From Gammaproteobacteria bacterium (lineage in GTDB: Bacteria; Pseudomonadota; Gammaproteobacteria; SKWO01), in NCBI GenBank assembly GCA_007128895.1, contig SKWO01000010.1, forward strand, positions 1 to 54,603: a DNA stretch of 54,603 bases. The letters are read 5' to 3'. The position numbers were made by a program, and so were the translations under genes. Within the stretch, counting starts at the first letter, position 1, and each line of letters opens with the position of its first letter. The notes beneath the pieces are model-generated. The model had not been told where the DNA came from. It was given only the letters and a program-made list of their open reading frames with translations, and made no database searches. Below, piece by piece: positions 1 through 9,254 of this stretch.

Positions 1-37
1 ATGGTCAGCAGTTGATGTGTCGCTGAGGAGCGTTGAG

Positions 38-790
38 ATGAGAGCAATCCGCCCCCTTTTCACGCCCCTGCTGCTGATCACGCTGCTGCTGTCCAGCCTC
101 GCCGCAGCGGCCCAGGAGCCGGCTGGCCATGCCACTGCGGTGGCCGGCGAGGTCACCGTCTTCGACGCCGTCGGTGCGGCCATCCGCACCTTGCAGCGCG
201 GCGACCCGGTCTACGTCGGCGACACCGTGGCGACGGCGGTCGATGGCCGTGTGCGCCTGACCTTCAGCGACGGTGGCGCGATGACTCTGCGCCCCGGCAC
301 GCGGCTGCTGATCGAGAGCTACCAGTACAACAATGAGCCGGAGACGGACAACCAGGCCACCCGGCTGTTGCGTGGTGGCCTGCGCGCTGTCACCGGCGCC
401 ATCGGCGAAGGGCGTCACGAGAGCTACACTCTGGAGACGCCGGTCGCCACGATGGGGATACGCGGCACCGACTTCCTGGCCCGCTTCTGTCAGGGTGATT
501 GCGTTGATCTACAGCAGATCGGCATCGACCCACCGCTCGACGGCCTCTATACCCACACCCATGCAGGCGCAACGCTGGTCGGGACACTCCTGGTGCCGGC
601 GGGCCACTCCTCCTACACCGACATGACCGGGTTGAGCCAATTGCTGCCGCTACCGCCGGCGATCCTGCTCCAGGACCCGGAGCTGGAGGGCGGTGGAGTC
701 GAACAGCCGGATGAGGTCGATCAGCCGGATATGGAGACGTTCGACATTCCGGCGCAGGAGCACGGTACCCGCTACCTCGACTGCCGCTGA
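38..790 (+). CDS. FecR-domain periplasmic protein with signal peptide
   Basis: ORF 17..790, ATG at 38 gives a hydrophobic N-terminus (RAIRPLFTPLLLITLLLSSLAAAA) followed by FecR-like VGDTVATAVDGRVRLTFSDGGAMTLRPGTRL and ETPVATMGIRGTDFLAR. Confidence 0.85.
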   Translation: MRAIRPLFTPLLLITLLLSSLAAAAQEPAGHATAVAGEVTVFDAVGAAIRTLQRGDPVYVGDTVATAVDGRVRLTFSDGGAMTLRPGTRLLIESYQYNNEPETDNQATRLLRGGLRAVTGAIGEGRHESYTLETPVATMGIRGTDFLARFCQGDCVDLQQIGIDPPLDGLYTHTHAGATLVGTLLVPAGHSSYTDMTGLSQLLPLPPAILLQDPELEGGGVEQPDEVDQPDMETFDIPAQEHGTRYLDCR

Positions 791-792
791 CC

Positions 793-3012
793 ATGTCGGT
801 CGCGCGGCTGCGCCGCTGGGCTGCCCTGGTCGGACTGCTGCTGGTGGTCGCCCTGATGGCGGCACGGCTCGGCTGGGTGGCCGGGTTCGATCAGCCGCTT
901 GAGCGGCTGGAGCTGGTGACCTACGACCTGCGCATGCAGGCCAATGCCCGGATGCGCCACGGCGCCGAGCCGCCTTCGACGCCGATCGTCATCGTCGATA
1001 TCGATGAGCGCTCGCTGCAACGCGAGGGCCACTGGCCGTGGTCGCGCCAGCGCATGGCCGAGCTGCTCGACCGGCTCTTCGCCGCCGGTGCGGCGGTGGT
1101 CGCCTTCGATATCCTCTTTGCCGAGCCGCAGCGCAATCCGGTTGATGCGGTGGCTGCGGCACTGGGCGAACAGCCCGCGCTGATCGACGCCATCACGCCG
1201 CTGGCCGACCAATTGGACGGTGATCGACGCTTTGCCGAGGCGATGGCAGGTGAGGAGGTGGTGCTGGGCTACGTCTTCAGTCCGGTCGACAGGCTGCGCG
1301 TCGGTCAGCTACCTCCTCCCCTGCCGCTGACGCAGCCCGCGCTGGTCGCCGAGCTGGGCATGCCGGCGGAGCAGGGCTACACCGCCCCGCTGCCGATTCT
1401 GGCTCAGGCCGCGGCGGCCAGCGGTTTCTTCAGTATCGTGCCCGACGCCGACGGGCTGGTGCGGCGGGTGCAGTTGCTGGCCCGGCTGGACGACCAACTC
1501 TACGGCGCGCTGGCGGTGGAGACGGTGCGCCAGTTCCTCTTCTTCGACGAGCTGCATCTGGAGGTGGCGAGGATCGGCGAGTCGCAGCAGATCGAGCAGA
1601 TCTGGCTCGATGCCGACCTGATCGTACCGACCGATGGCCACGGACGCATGCTGATCCCCTATCGCGGACCGCGCGGCACCTTCCCCTATCTCTCGGCCGG
1701 CGAGCTGCTGAGCGGCGGGGCGCAGGACGCTATCCCCGACGGCGCTATCGTGCTGGTCGGCACCACCGCGCCGGGCCTGTTTGATCTGCGGGCGACGCCG
1801 ATGGGGCCGGTCTTCCCCGGCGTCGAGATCCAGGCCAACGTGGTGGCGGCGCTGCTCGACGGCGACTTTCTGGTTGTGCCGTCGTGGGCCAAGGGCGCCA
1901 ACCTGGTGATCGGGGTCGTACTGGGCATCCTGCTGGCGCTGCTGCTGCCGCGTCTGGCCCCGCTGGCCATTGCGCTGGTCCTGTTGGTCACCCTGGTGCT
2001 GCTGGTCGTCTTGACCGAGACCTTCTGGCTACGGGCCGGGCTGATCCTCGACCTGGCGACGCCGATGCTGATGGTGGTGGTGCTGGTGATGCATAACTTG
2101 CTATGGGGGTTTTTCTTCGAGGAGCGGGCCGAGCGTCAACTAAAGGAGATGTTCGGCCAGTACGTGCCGCCGCAGCTGGTTGAGGAGATGAGCGAGCACC
2201 CGGGCGATTTCGGCTTCGAGGGGCAGTCCAAGGAGCTGAGCGTCCTCTTCGCCGACATTCGCGGCTTCACTACCCTATCCGAGTCGCTCCCGGCTGATGA
2301 GCTGAAGCGGCTGCTCAACCGCTTCTTCACGCCGATGACGCGGATCATCTTCGACCACCGCGGCACCATCGACAAGTACATCGGTGATCTGGTGATGGCC
2401 TTCTGGGGGGCGCCGGTCGACGATCCTGAACACGCCGCTCACGCCATCGAGGCGGCGCTGACGATGCTGGCCGAGACCGAGCGGCTGAGCGCCGAGTTCA
2501 CGGCCCAAGGCTGGCCGCCGGTCGCGATCGGCATCGGCATCAACAGCGGGCCGATGAACGTCGGCGACATGGGCTCGGAGTACCGCCGCGCCTACACCGT
2601 GCTGGGCGATGCGGTCAACCTCGCCTCGCGGTTGGAGGGCACGACCAAGTACTACGGCGTCGGCCTGGTGGTGGGGGAGCGCACCCGCGCGCTGGCCGGG
2701 GAGCGTTTCGTCTGGCGCGAGCTGGATCGGGTGCGGGTCAAGGGCAAGCAGCAGCCGGTCCACGTCTACCAGCCGGTCTGCCGTGCCGAGGAGGCGACGG
2801 CGGCGCTGCATGACGAGCTGGCGCAGCTTGAGGCGGCGTTGGCCGCCTACCGTCGGCAGCAGTGGGAGGCGGCCGAGGCGGCCTTCACGGCGCTGCAGCA
2901 GGTGCAGCCGACGCTCGACCTCTACGCGCTCTATCTGGAGCGGATCGCCGAGCTGCGCCGCGAGCCGCCGCCGGCCGATTGGGATGGCAGCTGGGTGCGC
3001 ACGGAGAAGTAG
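793..3012 (+). CDS. CHASE2-domain transmembrane class III adenylate cyclase
   Basis: N-terminal CHASE2-like sensor, TM helices (LVIGVVLGILLALLLP...), C-terminal cyclase core FADIRGFTTLSE / IDKYIGDLVMAFWG / YTVLGDAVNLASRLE with K and D at the positions associated with ATP specificity. Confidence 0.9.
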   Translation: MSVARLRRWAALVGLLLVVALMAARLGWVAGFDQPLERLELVTYDLRMQANARMRHGAEPPSTPIVIVDIDERSLQREGHWPWSRQRMAELLDRLFAAGAAVVAFDILFAEPQRNPVDAVAAALGEQPALIDAITPLADQLDGDRRFAEAMAGEEVVLGYVFSPVDRLRVGQLPPPLPLTQPALVAELGMPAEQGYTAPLPILAQAAAASGFFSIVPDADGLVRRVQLLARLDDQLYGALAVETVRQFLFFDELHLEVARIGESQQIEQIWLDADLIVPTDGHGRMLIPYRGPRGTFPYLSAGELLSGGAQDAIPDGAIVLVGTTAPGLFDLRATPMGPVFPGVEIQANVVAALLDGDFLVVPSWAKGANLVIGVVLGILLALLLPRLAPLAIALVLLVTLVLLVVLTETFWLRAGLILDLATPMLMVVVLVMHNLLWGFFFEERAERQLKEMFGQYVPPQLVEEMSEHPGDFGFEGQSKELSVLFADIRGFTTLSESLPADELKRLLNRFFTPMTRIIFDHRGTIDKYIGDLVMAFWGAPVDDPEHAAHAIEAALTMLAETERLSAEFTAQGWPPVAIGIGINSGPMNVGDMGSEYRRAYTVLGDAVNLASRLEGTTKYYGVGLVVGERTRALAGERFVWRELDRVRVKGKQQPVHVYQPVCRAEEATAALHDELAQLEAALAAYRRQQWEAAEAAFTALQQVQPTLDLYALYLERIAELRREPPPADWDGSWVRTEK

Positions 3013-3013
3013 C

Positions 3014-5248
3014 CTACTCCGCCACCACTCGCAGCAGTTGCTCGATGTCGATGTGGCCGGCGACCAGCTTGGTGATACCGTCCTGCATCAGGGTGCGCAT
3101 GCCCTCGTCGAGGGCGGCCTGCTTCAGCTCGGTGGCGGTGGCGCGGTGGTAGATCAGGTCGGTGATGCGCGGCGAGGTAGTCAGCAGTTCATGGATGCCG
3201 ACCCGGCCACGGTAACCGGTCTGGTGGCAGGCGTCACACCCCTTGGCGCGGTGCAGGGTCAGTGTGTCGGGCAGTGCCAGCTCCTTCAGCCACTGTGTTC
3301 CGTAGTAGCGTTCGATGCGGGTGCGCTCTTCGGCGCCGGCGGTGTACGGCTCGCGGCAGTCGGGGCAGAGGGTGCGTACCAGGCGCTGGGCGAGCACGCC
3401 GAGGAAGGCGTCGGCGAAGCTGACCGGGTCAAGGCCAAGGTCGAGCAGTCGCACCACGGTCTCTGCGGCCGAGTTGGTGTGCAGGGTGGAGAAGACCAGG
3501 TGGCCGGTCAGCGAGGCCTCCACACCGGCGTGGGCGGTCTCCTTGTCGCGCATCTCGCCGATCATGATCACGTCGGGGTCGGCGCGCAGGAAGGCGCGCA
3601 GCGCGTTGGCAAAGGTAAAGCCGGTCTTGGCGTTGACCTGAACCTGTTGTAGCCCCGGCTGGGTGATCTCCACCGGGTCTTCGGCGGTCCATATCTTGCG
3701 GTCCGGGCTGTTGATGCGGCCAAGCACGGCGTGCAGCGTGGTCGTCTTGCCCGAGCCAGTGGGGCCGACCACGAGGAAGATGCCGTGCGGGTGGGCGATG
3801 GCATTCTCGAGCTGTGTCATGTTGCGCGGGCTGAGGCTGAGCTTCTCCAGCGGCAGCGGCTCGGAGGCGGCGAGGATGCGCATGACCACGCTCTCGCCGT
3901 TGACCGTGGGGATCGTCGCCACGCGCAGCTCCAGCGGCTGGCCGCGAAAGCGCACCACCAGCTTGCCGTCCTGCGGCTTGCGCCGCTCGGAGATGTCGAG
4001 CTGCGCCATGATCTTGATGCGTGAGACGACGGCGCGGATGTGGGTGGAGGGGATCTGCAGCGCGGCACGGCAGACCCCGTCGACGCGCAGCCGCACCACC
4101 GAGGGCGCGCGCCCCTTGCCCGGCTCGATATGGATATCGGAAGCGTTGGCCTTGTAGGCGTCGTGGATCAGCCGGTTGACCAGCTGGATGACGGTCGCCT
4201 CGTTCTCGTCGACCTGGGTCTCGATCTCATCCGCCTCGGCCTCGTCCGACTCCTCCTGCAGCTTGCCGACCAGCTCGGAGATATCGGCGCCGGGGTTGGT
4301 GCCGATCTCCTGACCGAGAAAGCGCAGGATGTCCTCCGGCAGACCGACGCGAAAGACATACTCGCTGGCCGCCAGAACGTTCTGGATCTCCATGATGCGT
4401 TCGGCATCGGAAGGGTCGTCGATGAGGAGGGTCACCTCATCGCGGTCACCGGCCACCGGCACCCAGAGCTGCTTGCGCAGGTACGCCTCGTTGATGCCGC
4501 GCAGCAGCTCGCGCGGGATCTCCACGGCCGGGTCATAGGCCATGTACGGCACCTGATAGTAACGCTCCAGCGAGGCGCCGATCTCCTCGGCGCTGATCCC
4601 CAGTTCGTGGCGCAGCAGATCGGTGATCCGGATACGCTCCTGCTTCGCGCGCTGGAGCAGCGCATCCAGCTGTGGTCGACTCAGGCGCTGCTGTGCCACC
4701 AGCCAGTCATACGGCCCGCTGGTCGCCTGCAGATCGTTGCGAAAGCGCTGGCCGAGCACGTTGGCCAAGCGCTGGGCCAGCGCCACATCGTCATCGCTGA
4801 AACTGCCGCCATCGCGGTGGTTGAGGACCTGCAGCACGCCGAGAAAGACATCGCCCGACTTGACCGGCACCACCACCATCGAACGGGTGCGAAAGCCGGT
4901 GAGGCGGTCAAACGAGCTGTCGAACTGCAGACTTGGATGGATGCGCGCCAGCGCCTGGGCGTCGTGTACATCGTCGATGCGCAGCGGCTGCTGGTTGAGC
5001 GCGACATGGCCGGCAATCGAACTGTTCGACAGCGGCACCCGAATCTCGTTGGTGTCCCCGCCACTCTTGAACAGCGAGACGATCTCTCGATCACCCCGGC
5101 TGCGCCGGTAGAGGGTCAGCCGCTCGGCCTGCAGCAGCTCCAGCAGACGCGGCTCCAGCTCACTCAGCAGCTTCGGCAACTCGCCGTGATCGTGGATCCG
5201 CTCAATCAACTCGGCCAGCAAGGCCGCATGGTGTTCGCTCATCCCCAT
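3014..5248 (-). CDS. GAF domain fused to GspE/PilB-type secretion/pilus ATPase
   Basis: 744 aa; N-terminal GAF (about aa 18-165), T2SSE_N-like segment, Walker A GPTGSGKTTTLHA, Walker B region DPDVIMIGEMRDKETA, zinc-binding CPDC...CDAC. Confidence 0.9.
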   Translation of the reverse strand: MGMSEHHAALLAELIERIHDHGELPKLLSELEPRLLELLQAERLTLYRRSRGDREIVSLFKSGGDTNEIRVPLSNSSIAGHVALNQQPLRIDDVHDAQALARIHPSLQFDSSFDRLTGFRTRSMVVVPVKSGDVFLGVLQVLNHRDGGSFSDDDVALAQRLANVLGQRFRNDLQATSGPYDWLVAQQRLSRPQLDALLQRAKQERIRITDLLRHELGISAEEIGASLERYYQVPYMAYDPAVEIPRELLRGINEAYLRKQLWVPVAGDRDEVTLLIDDPSDAERIMEIQNVLAASEYVFRVGLPEDILRFLGQEIGTNPGADISELVGKLQEESDEAEADEIETQVDENEATVIQLVNRLIHDAYKANASDIHIEPGKGRAPSVVRLRVDGVCRAALQIPSTHIRAVVSRIKIMAQLDISERRKPQDGKLVVRFRGQPLELRVATIPTVNGESVVMRILAASEPLPLEKLSLSPRNMTQLENAIAHPHGIFLVVGPTGSGKTTTLHAVLGRINSPDRKIWTAEDPVEITQPGLQQVQVNAKTGFTFANALRAFLRADPDVIMIGEMRDKETAHAGVEASLTGHLVFSTLHTNSAAETVVRLLDLGLDPVSFADAFLGVLAQRLVRTLCPDCREPYTAGAEERTRIERYYGTQWLKELALPDTLTLHRAKGCDACHQTGYRGRVGIHELLTTSPRITDLIYHRATATELKQAALDEGMRTLMQDGITKLVAGHIDIEQLLRVVAE

Positions 5249-5287
5249 CCCGTTTGTCTCCTGCTTGTGCGTCGGATTTTAACACGG

Positions 5288-5317
5288 TTGTACAGACGCA
5301 AGGCGATGGCCGATAAT
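5288..5317 (+). promoter_or_regulatory. putative sigma-70 promoter of traB-family gene
   Basis: TTGTAC - 18 bp - GATAAT, 31 bp upstream of ATG 5348. Confidence 0.4.
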
Positions 5318-5347
5318 CTCACCTTTTACGCCTAATCAAATATCAAA

Positions 5348-6556
5348 ATGACCGACGCTGCCGTTCAGGGGCCGATGCGCGTGGTGCGTGTCGGTGAGAC
5401 CGAGATCACCTTGCTGGGCACGGCCCACGTCTCCCGTACCAGTGCCGAGGAGGTGGCGCGGGTGCTGGCGGAGGGTGACTTTGATGCGGTGGCGGTGGAG
5501 TTGTGTCCGGCGCGCCACTCGGCGCTGACCCGCCCTGATGTCTGGGGACAGACCGATCTGTTTCGGGTGCTGCGTGATGGGCGGGCCGGGATGCTGGCGG
5601 CGAGCCTGGCCTTGGGCGCCTATCAGCAACGCCTGGCCGAGCAGTTCGGCATCGAGCCGGGGGCGGAGATGCGTACGGCGATCGACGGGGCGCTTGAGCG
5701 CCATCTGCCGGTGCTGCTGATCGACCGCGACATTGGCGTGACGATGAAACGGGTCTATCGCAACGTGCCGTGGTGGCAGCGCTTTGGCCTGCTCGGCGGG
5801 CTGCTCGGCAGCGTGGTGTCGCGCGAGCAGGTGAGCGAGGCGGAGATCGAGCGGCTCAAGGAGGGCGATATCCTGGAGACCACCTTCGCCGAGTTTGCCG
5901 ACCGTGACAAGGCGCTCTACGGCCCGCTGATCGATGAGCGTGACCGCTATATGGTGGCGCGGCTGTGCGAGGAGGCGCAGGAGGGCGGCCATCGCCGAAT
6001 TCTGGCGGTGGTCGGCGCCGGCCATCTGGCCGGCATGGCCGGTTATCTGGAGCAGGGCGCCGGCTGTGATCAGCCGCGCGAGCAGCAGCGCGCGCTGGAG
6101 CAGTTTCCGGCGCCGGCGCGCTGGCCGAAGGTGCTGCCGTGGCTGATTGTGGCGATCATCCTGGCCGGTTTTGCCATCGGCTTCTCGCGCAGCCCGGAGC
6201 TGGGCCGGATGATGGTGTGGGACTGGATTCTGATCAACGGGGTGCTCTCGGCGCTGGGGGCGACGATTGCCGGCGCCCACCCGGTGACGATCATGGCTGC
6301 CTTTCTGGCCGCGCCGTGGACCTCGCTCAATCCGATGATCGGCGCCAGTATGGTGGCCGGGGCGGTCGAGGTCTGGCTGCGCAAGCCAAGGGTGGAGGAC
6401 TTTCACCGTCTGCGCAGCGACGTGACCACGTGGCGCGGTTGGTGGCGCAACCGCGTCTCGCGAACCCTGCTGGTCTTCTTCCTGGCCGGTTTCGGCTCCT
6501 CGATCGGCACCTACGTTGCCGGCTTTCGCATCTACGACCGGCTGCTGGGAGGCTGA
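5348..6556 (+). CDS. TraB/PrgY-family membrane protein
   Basis: ITLLGTAHVSRTSAEEV and VELCPARHSAL N-terminal motif, several C-terminal TM helices. Confidence 0.85.
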   Translation: MTDAAVQGPMRVVRVGETEITLLGTAHVSRTSAEEVARVLAEGDFDAVAVELCPARHSALTRPDVWGQTDLFRVLRDGRAGMLAASLALGAYQQRLAEQFGIEPGAEMRTAIDGALERHLPVLLIDRDIGVTMKRVYRNVPWWQRFGLLGGLLGSVVSREQVSEAEIERLKEGDILETTFAEFADRDKALYGPLIDERDRYMVARLCEEAQEGGHRRILAVVGAGHLAGMAGYLEQGAGCDQPREQQRALEQFPAPARWPKVLPWLIVAIILAGFAIGFSRSPELGRMMVWDWILINGVLSALGATIAGAHPVTIMAAFLAAPWTSLNPMIGASMVAGAVEVWLRKPRVEDFHRLRSDVTTWRGWWRNRVSRTLLVFFLAGFGSSIGTYVAGFRIYDRLLGG

Positions 6557-6557
6557 C

Positions 6558-7397
6558 GTGGCCGATCTGCAACTGCTGCTGTGCAGCGACCTGGACCGCA
6601 CCCTGATCCCGAATGGCGCCCAGCCGGAGTCGTCGGGGGCGCGGGATCGGCTGCGGGCGCTGGCGGCCCGTGACGATGTGCAGCTGGCCTACGTCAGCGG
6701 GCGTCACCGCGCCTTGATCGAGGAGGCGATCGAGACGTGGTCGCTGCCGCTGCCGGACTACGCGATCGGCGATGTCGGCACCACGATCTACCGCGTCGCT
6801 GAAGACGGCTGGTCACCGCTGCCCGGCTGGCAGGCGCAGATTGCCCCGGACTGGCAGGGGCGCGACGGTGCCGCGCTGGCCGGGCTGCTTGAGGGCATCG
6901 ACGGTCTGACCCTGCAGGAGGCAGAGAAGCAGAACCGCTTCAAGCTCAGCTACTACGCGGCGCTTTCGGGCGACAGCACGGCGCTGTTGGCCGAGGTGGC
7001 GCGGCGGCTGGCGCAGCATGGTATTCGGGCCAAGTCGATCTGGAGTATCGATGAGGAGAAGGGGGTGGGGCTGCTCGATGTCTTGCCGGCCAGCGCCGAC
7101 AAGCTGGCGGCGATCCGCTACCTGATGGCCGAACTCGGTGCCGATGAACAGCAGACCCTCTTTTCCGGCGACAGCGGCAACGATCTGGAGCCGCTGACCA
7201 GCGGGCTGCAGGCGGTGCTGGTAGCCAACGCTGCGCCGGAGGTGCGTGAGGCGGCGCTGGCCGGGGCGGCCCAACCGCAGCGCCTCTATCTGGCCACGGG
7301 CGGCTTTCTCGGCATGAACGGCCATTACAGCGCCGGGGTGCTGGAGGGGGTGGCTCACTTCATGCCGGCGCTTGGGCGCTGGCTGGCCGATGGCTGA
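6558..7397 (+). CDS. HAD-IIB hydrolase, sucrose-phosphate-phosphatase-like
   Basis: GTG 6558; LLLCSDLDRTLIPN, YVSGRHRALIEEAI, TLFSGDSGNDLEPL. Confidence 0.8.
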   Translation: MADLQLLLCSDLDRTLIPNGAQPESSGARDRLRALAARDDVQLAYVSGRHRALIEEAIETWSLPLPDYAIGDVGTTIYRVAEDGWSPLPGWQAQIAPDWQGRDGAALAGLLEGIDGLTLQEAEKQNRFKLSYYAALSGDSTALLAEVARRLAQHGIRAKSIWSIDEEKGVGLLDVLPASADKLAAIRYLMAELGADEQQTLFSGDSGNDLEPLTSGLQAVLVANAAPEVREAALAGAAQPQRLYLATGGFLGMNGHYSAGVLEGVAHFMPALGRWLADG

Positions 7398-8481
7398 GGC
7401 GGCCGCACTTCTATGGCGTGAAGGTCGCCTGCGTGCCGTCGGCGCGTGGACCGTGGACGGATTGGGCGCCCAGCCGCCGGGGCTGCCACCCGGTGCGGCG
7501 GTGGGGGCCGTGGACGCCGCTGCACTGGCGGCGCTGGATACGGCCGGGGCGCTGTGGCTGCTGCGGCTGAGTGAGCAGGCCGGCGGCGTCGCGATCGAGG
7601 GGCTGGCCGGGGCGCGTCAGGAGCTGCTCGAGCGGGTGCGCGAGAGCCGTGCACGCATGGCCCCGGCACGCCCGGTGCGGGACGAGGAGGGGATTCTGCC
7701 GACGACCGGCCGTCAGGTTGTTGCCCGGCTGGAACGGGCCCACGCCTTTCTCGCCTTCATCGGCGAGACGACCGTGGTCGCGGCCAGGCTGGTGCGCCGC
7801 CCCGGACGGATGCCGTGGCGTGAGGTCTTGGGGCTGATCCACAGCGCCGGGGTCGCTGCACTGCCGATCGTCGGCCTGCTCGCCTTTCTGATCGGCGTGG
7901 TCATCGCCTACCAGGGCGGCCAGCAGCTCAAGCTGTACGGTGCCAATATCTTCATCGTCGAACTGGTGGCACTGACCACGCTGCGCGAACTGGGGCCGCT
8001 GATTGCCGCGATCATCGTGGCCGGGCGCACCGGCTCGGCGTGGACCGCGCAAATCGGCACCATGCAGGTGCGCGAGGAGGTCGACGCGCTGCGTACGCTG
8101 GGTATCAGCCCGGTCGAGCGGTTGGTGCTGCCGCGCCTGCTGGCACTGCTGATCGCGCTCCCGCTGCTGACCGTCTTTGCCGACCTGCTCGGCGTCTTTG
8201 GCGGCATGTTGATCGCCTGGCTGGTGCTCGGCGTCAGCCTGTCCGACTTCATCGCCCGCTTTCCCGAGGTGGTCTACCCGAGCGCCTTTCTGGTCGGCGT
8301 CGGCAAGGCGCCCTTCTTCGCTGCGATCATCGCTCTGGTCGGTTGTTTCGAGGGCTTTCGCGTCAGCGGCGGTGCCGAGAGTGTCGGGCGTCATACCACG
8401 CTGAGCGTGGTGCAGGCGATCTTTCTGGTGATCGTCGCCGACGCCCTCTTTTCCGTGCTCTTCAGTTGGCTGAATCTGTGA
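7390..8481 (+). CDS. MlaE-family ABC permease with N-terminal STAS-like domain
   Basis: ATG 7390; STAS-like VDAAALAALDTAGALWLLRL then MlaE core TLRELGPLIAAIIVAGRTGSAWTAQIGTMQVREEVDALRTLGI. Confidence 0.88.
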   Translation: MAEAAALLWREGRLRAVGAWTVDGLGAQPPGLPPGAAVGAVDAAALAALDTAGALWLLRLSEQAGGVAIEGLAGARQELLERVRESRARMAPARPVRDEEGILPTTGRQVVARLERAHAFLAFIGETTVVAARLVRRPGRMPWREVLGLIHSAGVAALPIVGLLAFLIGVVIAYQGGQQLKLYGANIFIVELVALTTLRELGPLIAAIIVAGRTGSAWTAQIGTMQVREEVDALRTLGISPVERLVLPRLLALLIALPLLTVFADLLGVFGGMLIAWLVLGVSLSDFIARFPEVVYPSAFLVGVGKAPFFAAIIALVGCFEGFRVSGGAESVGRHTTLSVVQAIFLVIVADALFSVLFSWLNL

Positions 8482-9254
8482 TGGAGCGGGTCGTCGAGGT
8501 CGCCGGGCTGGTCAATCGCTTTGGTGACGAGGTGGTCCACGACGGCCTCGATCTGACCGTCGAGGCGGGGGAGGTGGTCGGTCTGGTCGGTGGCTCCGGC
8601 TCGGGCAAGACCACCTTGCTGCGCACCCTGTTGATGCTGCAGCCGCCTCAGGCCGGGCGGGTGGCGCTCTACGGTCAGGCGCTGACCGACCTCGACGCCG
8701 CCGGCGCCGACCGGCTGCGCCGCCGCTTCGGGGTGCTCTTTCAGCAGGGGGCTCTGTTCAGTTCGCTCACGGTGCGCGAGAATGTCGCCATGGTGCTGCA
8801 TGAACACAGCTCGTTGCCGGCTGCGCTGATCGATGAGGTCGCCGCGCTCAAGGTGGCCCTGGTCGGCCTGCCGCCGCAGGCGGCCGAGCGCTACCCGCGC
8901 GAGCTCTCCGGGGGCATGGTCAAGCGGGCGGCGTTGGCGCGTGCGCTGGCGCTCGATCCCGATCTGCTCTTTCTGGATGAGCCGACCGCCGGGCTCGACC
9001 CGCAGAGTGCGGCGGCCTTTGATACCTTGCTGCGCCAATTGCAGCGCGCGCTCGGCCTGACCGTGGTGATGGTGACCCACGATCTCGATTCGCTCTGGGC
9101 GGTGACTGATCGGGTCGCCTTTTTAGGGGAGCGGCGGGTGCTGGCCCAGGCCCCGATGGCCGAGTTGGTGCACCATGACCATCCGCTGATTCGAGACTAC
9201 TTCAGCGGCCCGCGTGGCCGCGCCGCCGGGGAGGCCGCATGCGCAGCGGTATGA
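8481..9254 (+). CDS. MlaF-family ABC ATPase
   Basis: ATG 8481 in the longer ORF 8040..9254; Walker A GGSGSGKTTLLR, signature LSGGMVKRAALARALA, LLFLDEPTAGLDP. Confidence 0.9.
   Translation: MERVVEVAGLVNRFGDEVVHDGLDLTVEAGEVVGLVGGSGSGKTTLLRTLLMLQPPQAGRVALYGQALTDLDAAGADRLRRRFGVLFQQGALFSSLTVRENVAMVLHEHSSLPAALIDEVAALKVALVGLPPQAAERYPRELSGGMVKRAALARALALDPDLLFLDEPTAGLDPQSAAAFDTLLRQLQRALGLTVVMVTHDLDSLWAVTDRVAFLGERRVLAQAPMAELVHHDHPLIRDYFSGPRGRAAGEAACAAV

Noticed and set aside
8040-8480. N-terminal extension of the MlaF ORF
   Set aside because: Arg/Gly/Pro-rich out-of-frame translation of the permease gene; true start is ATG 8481.
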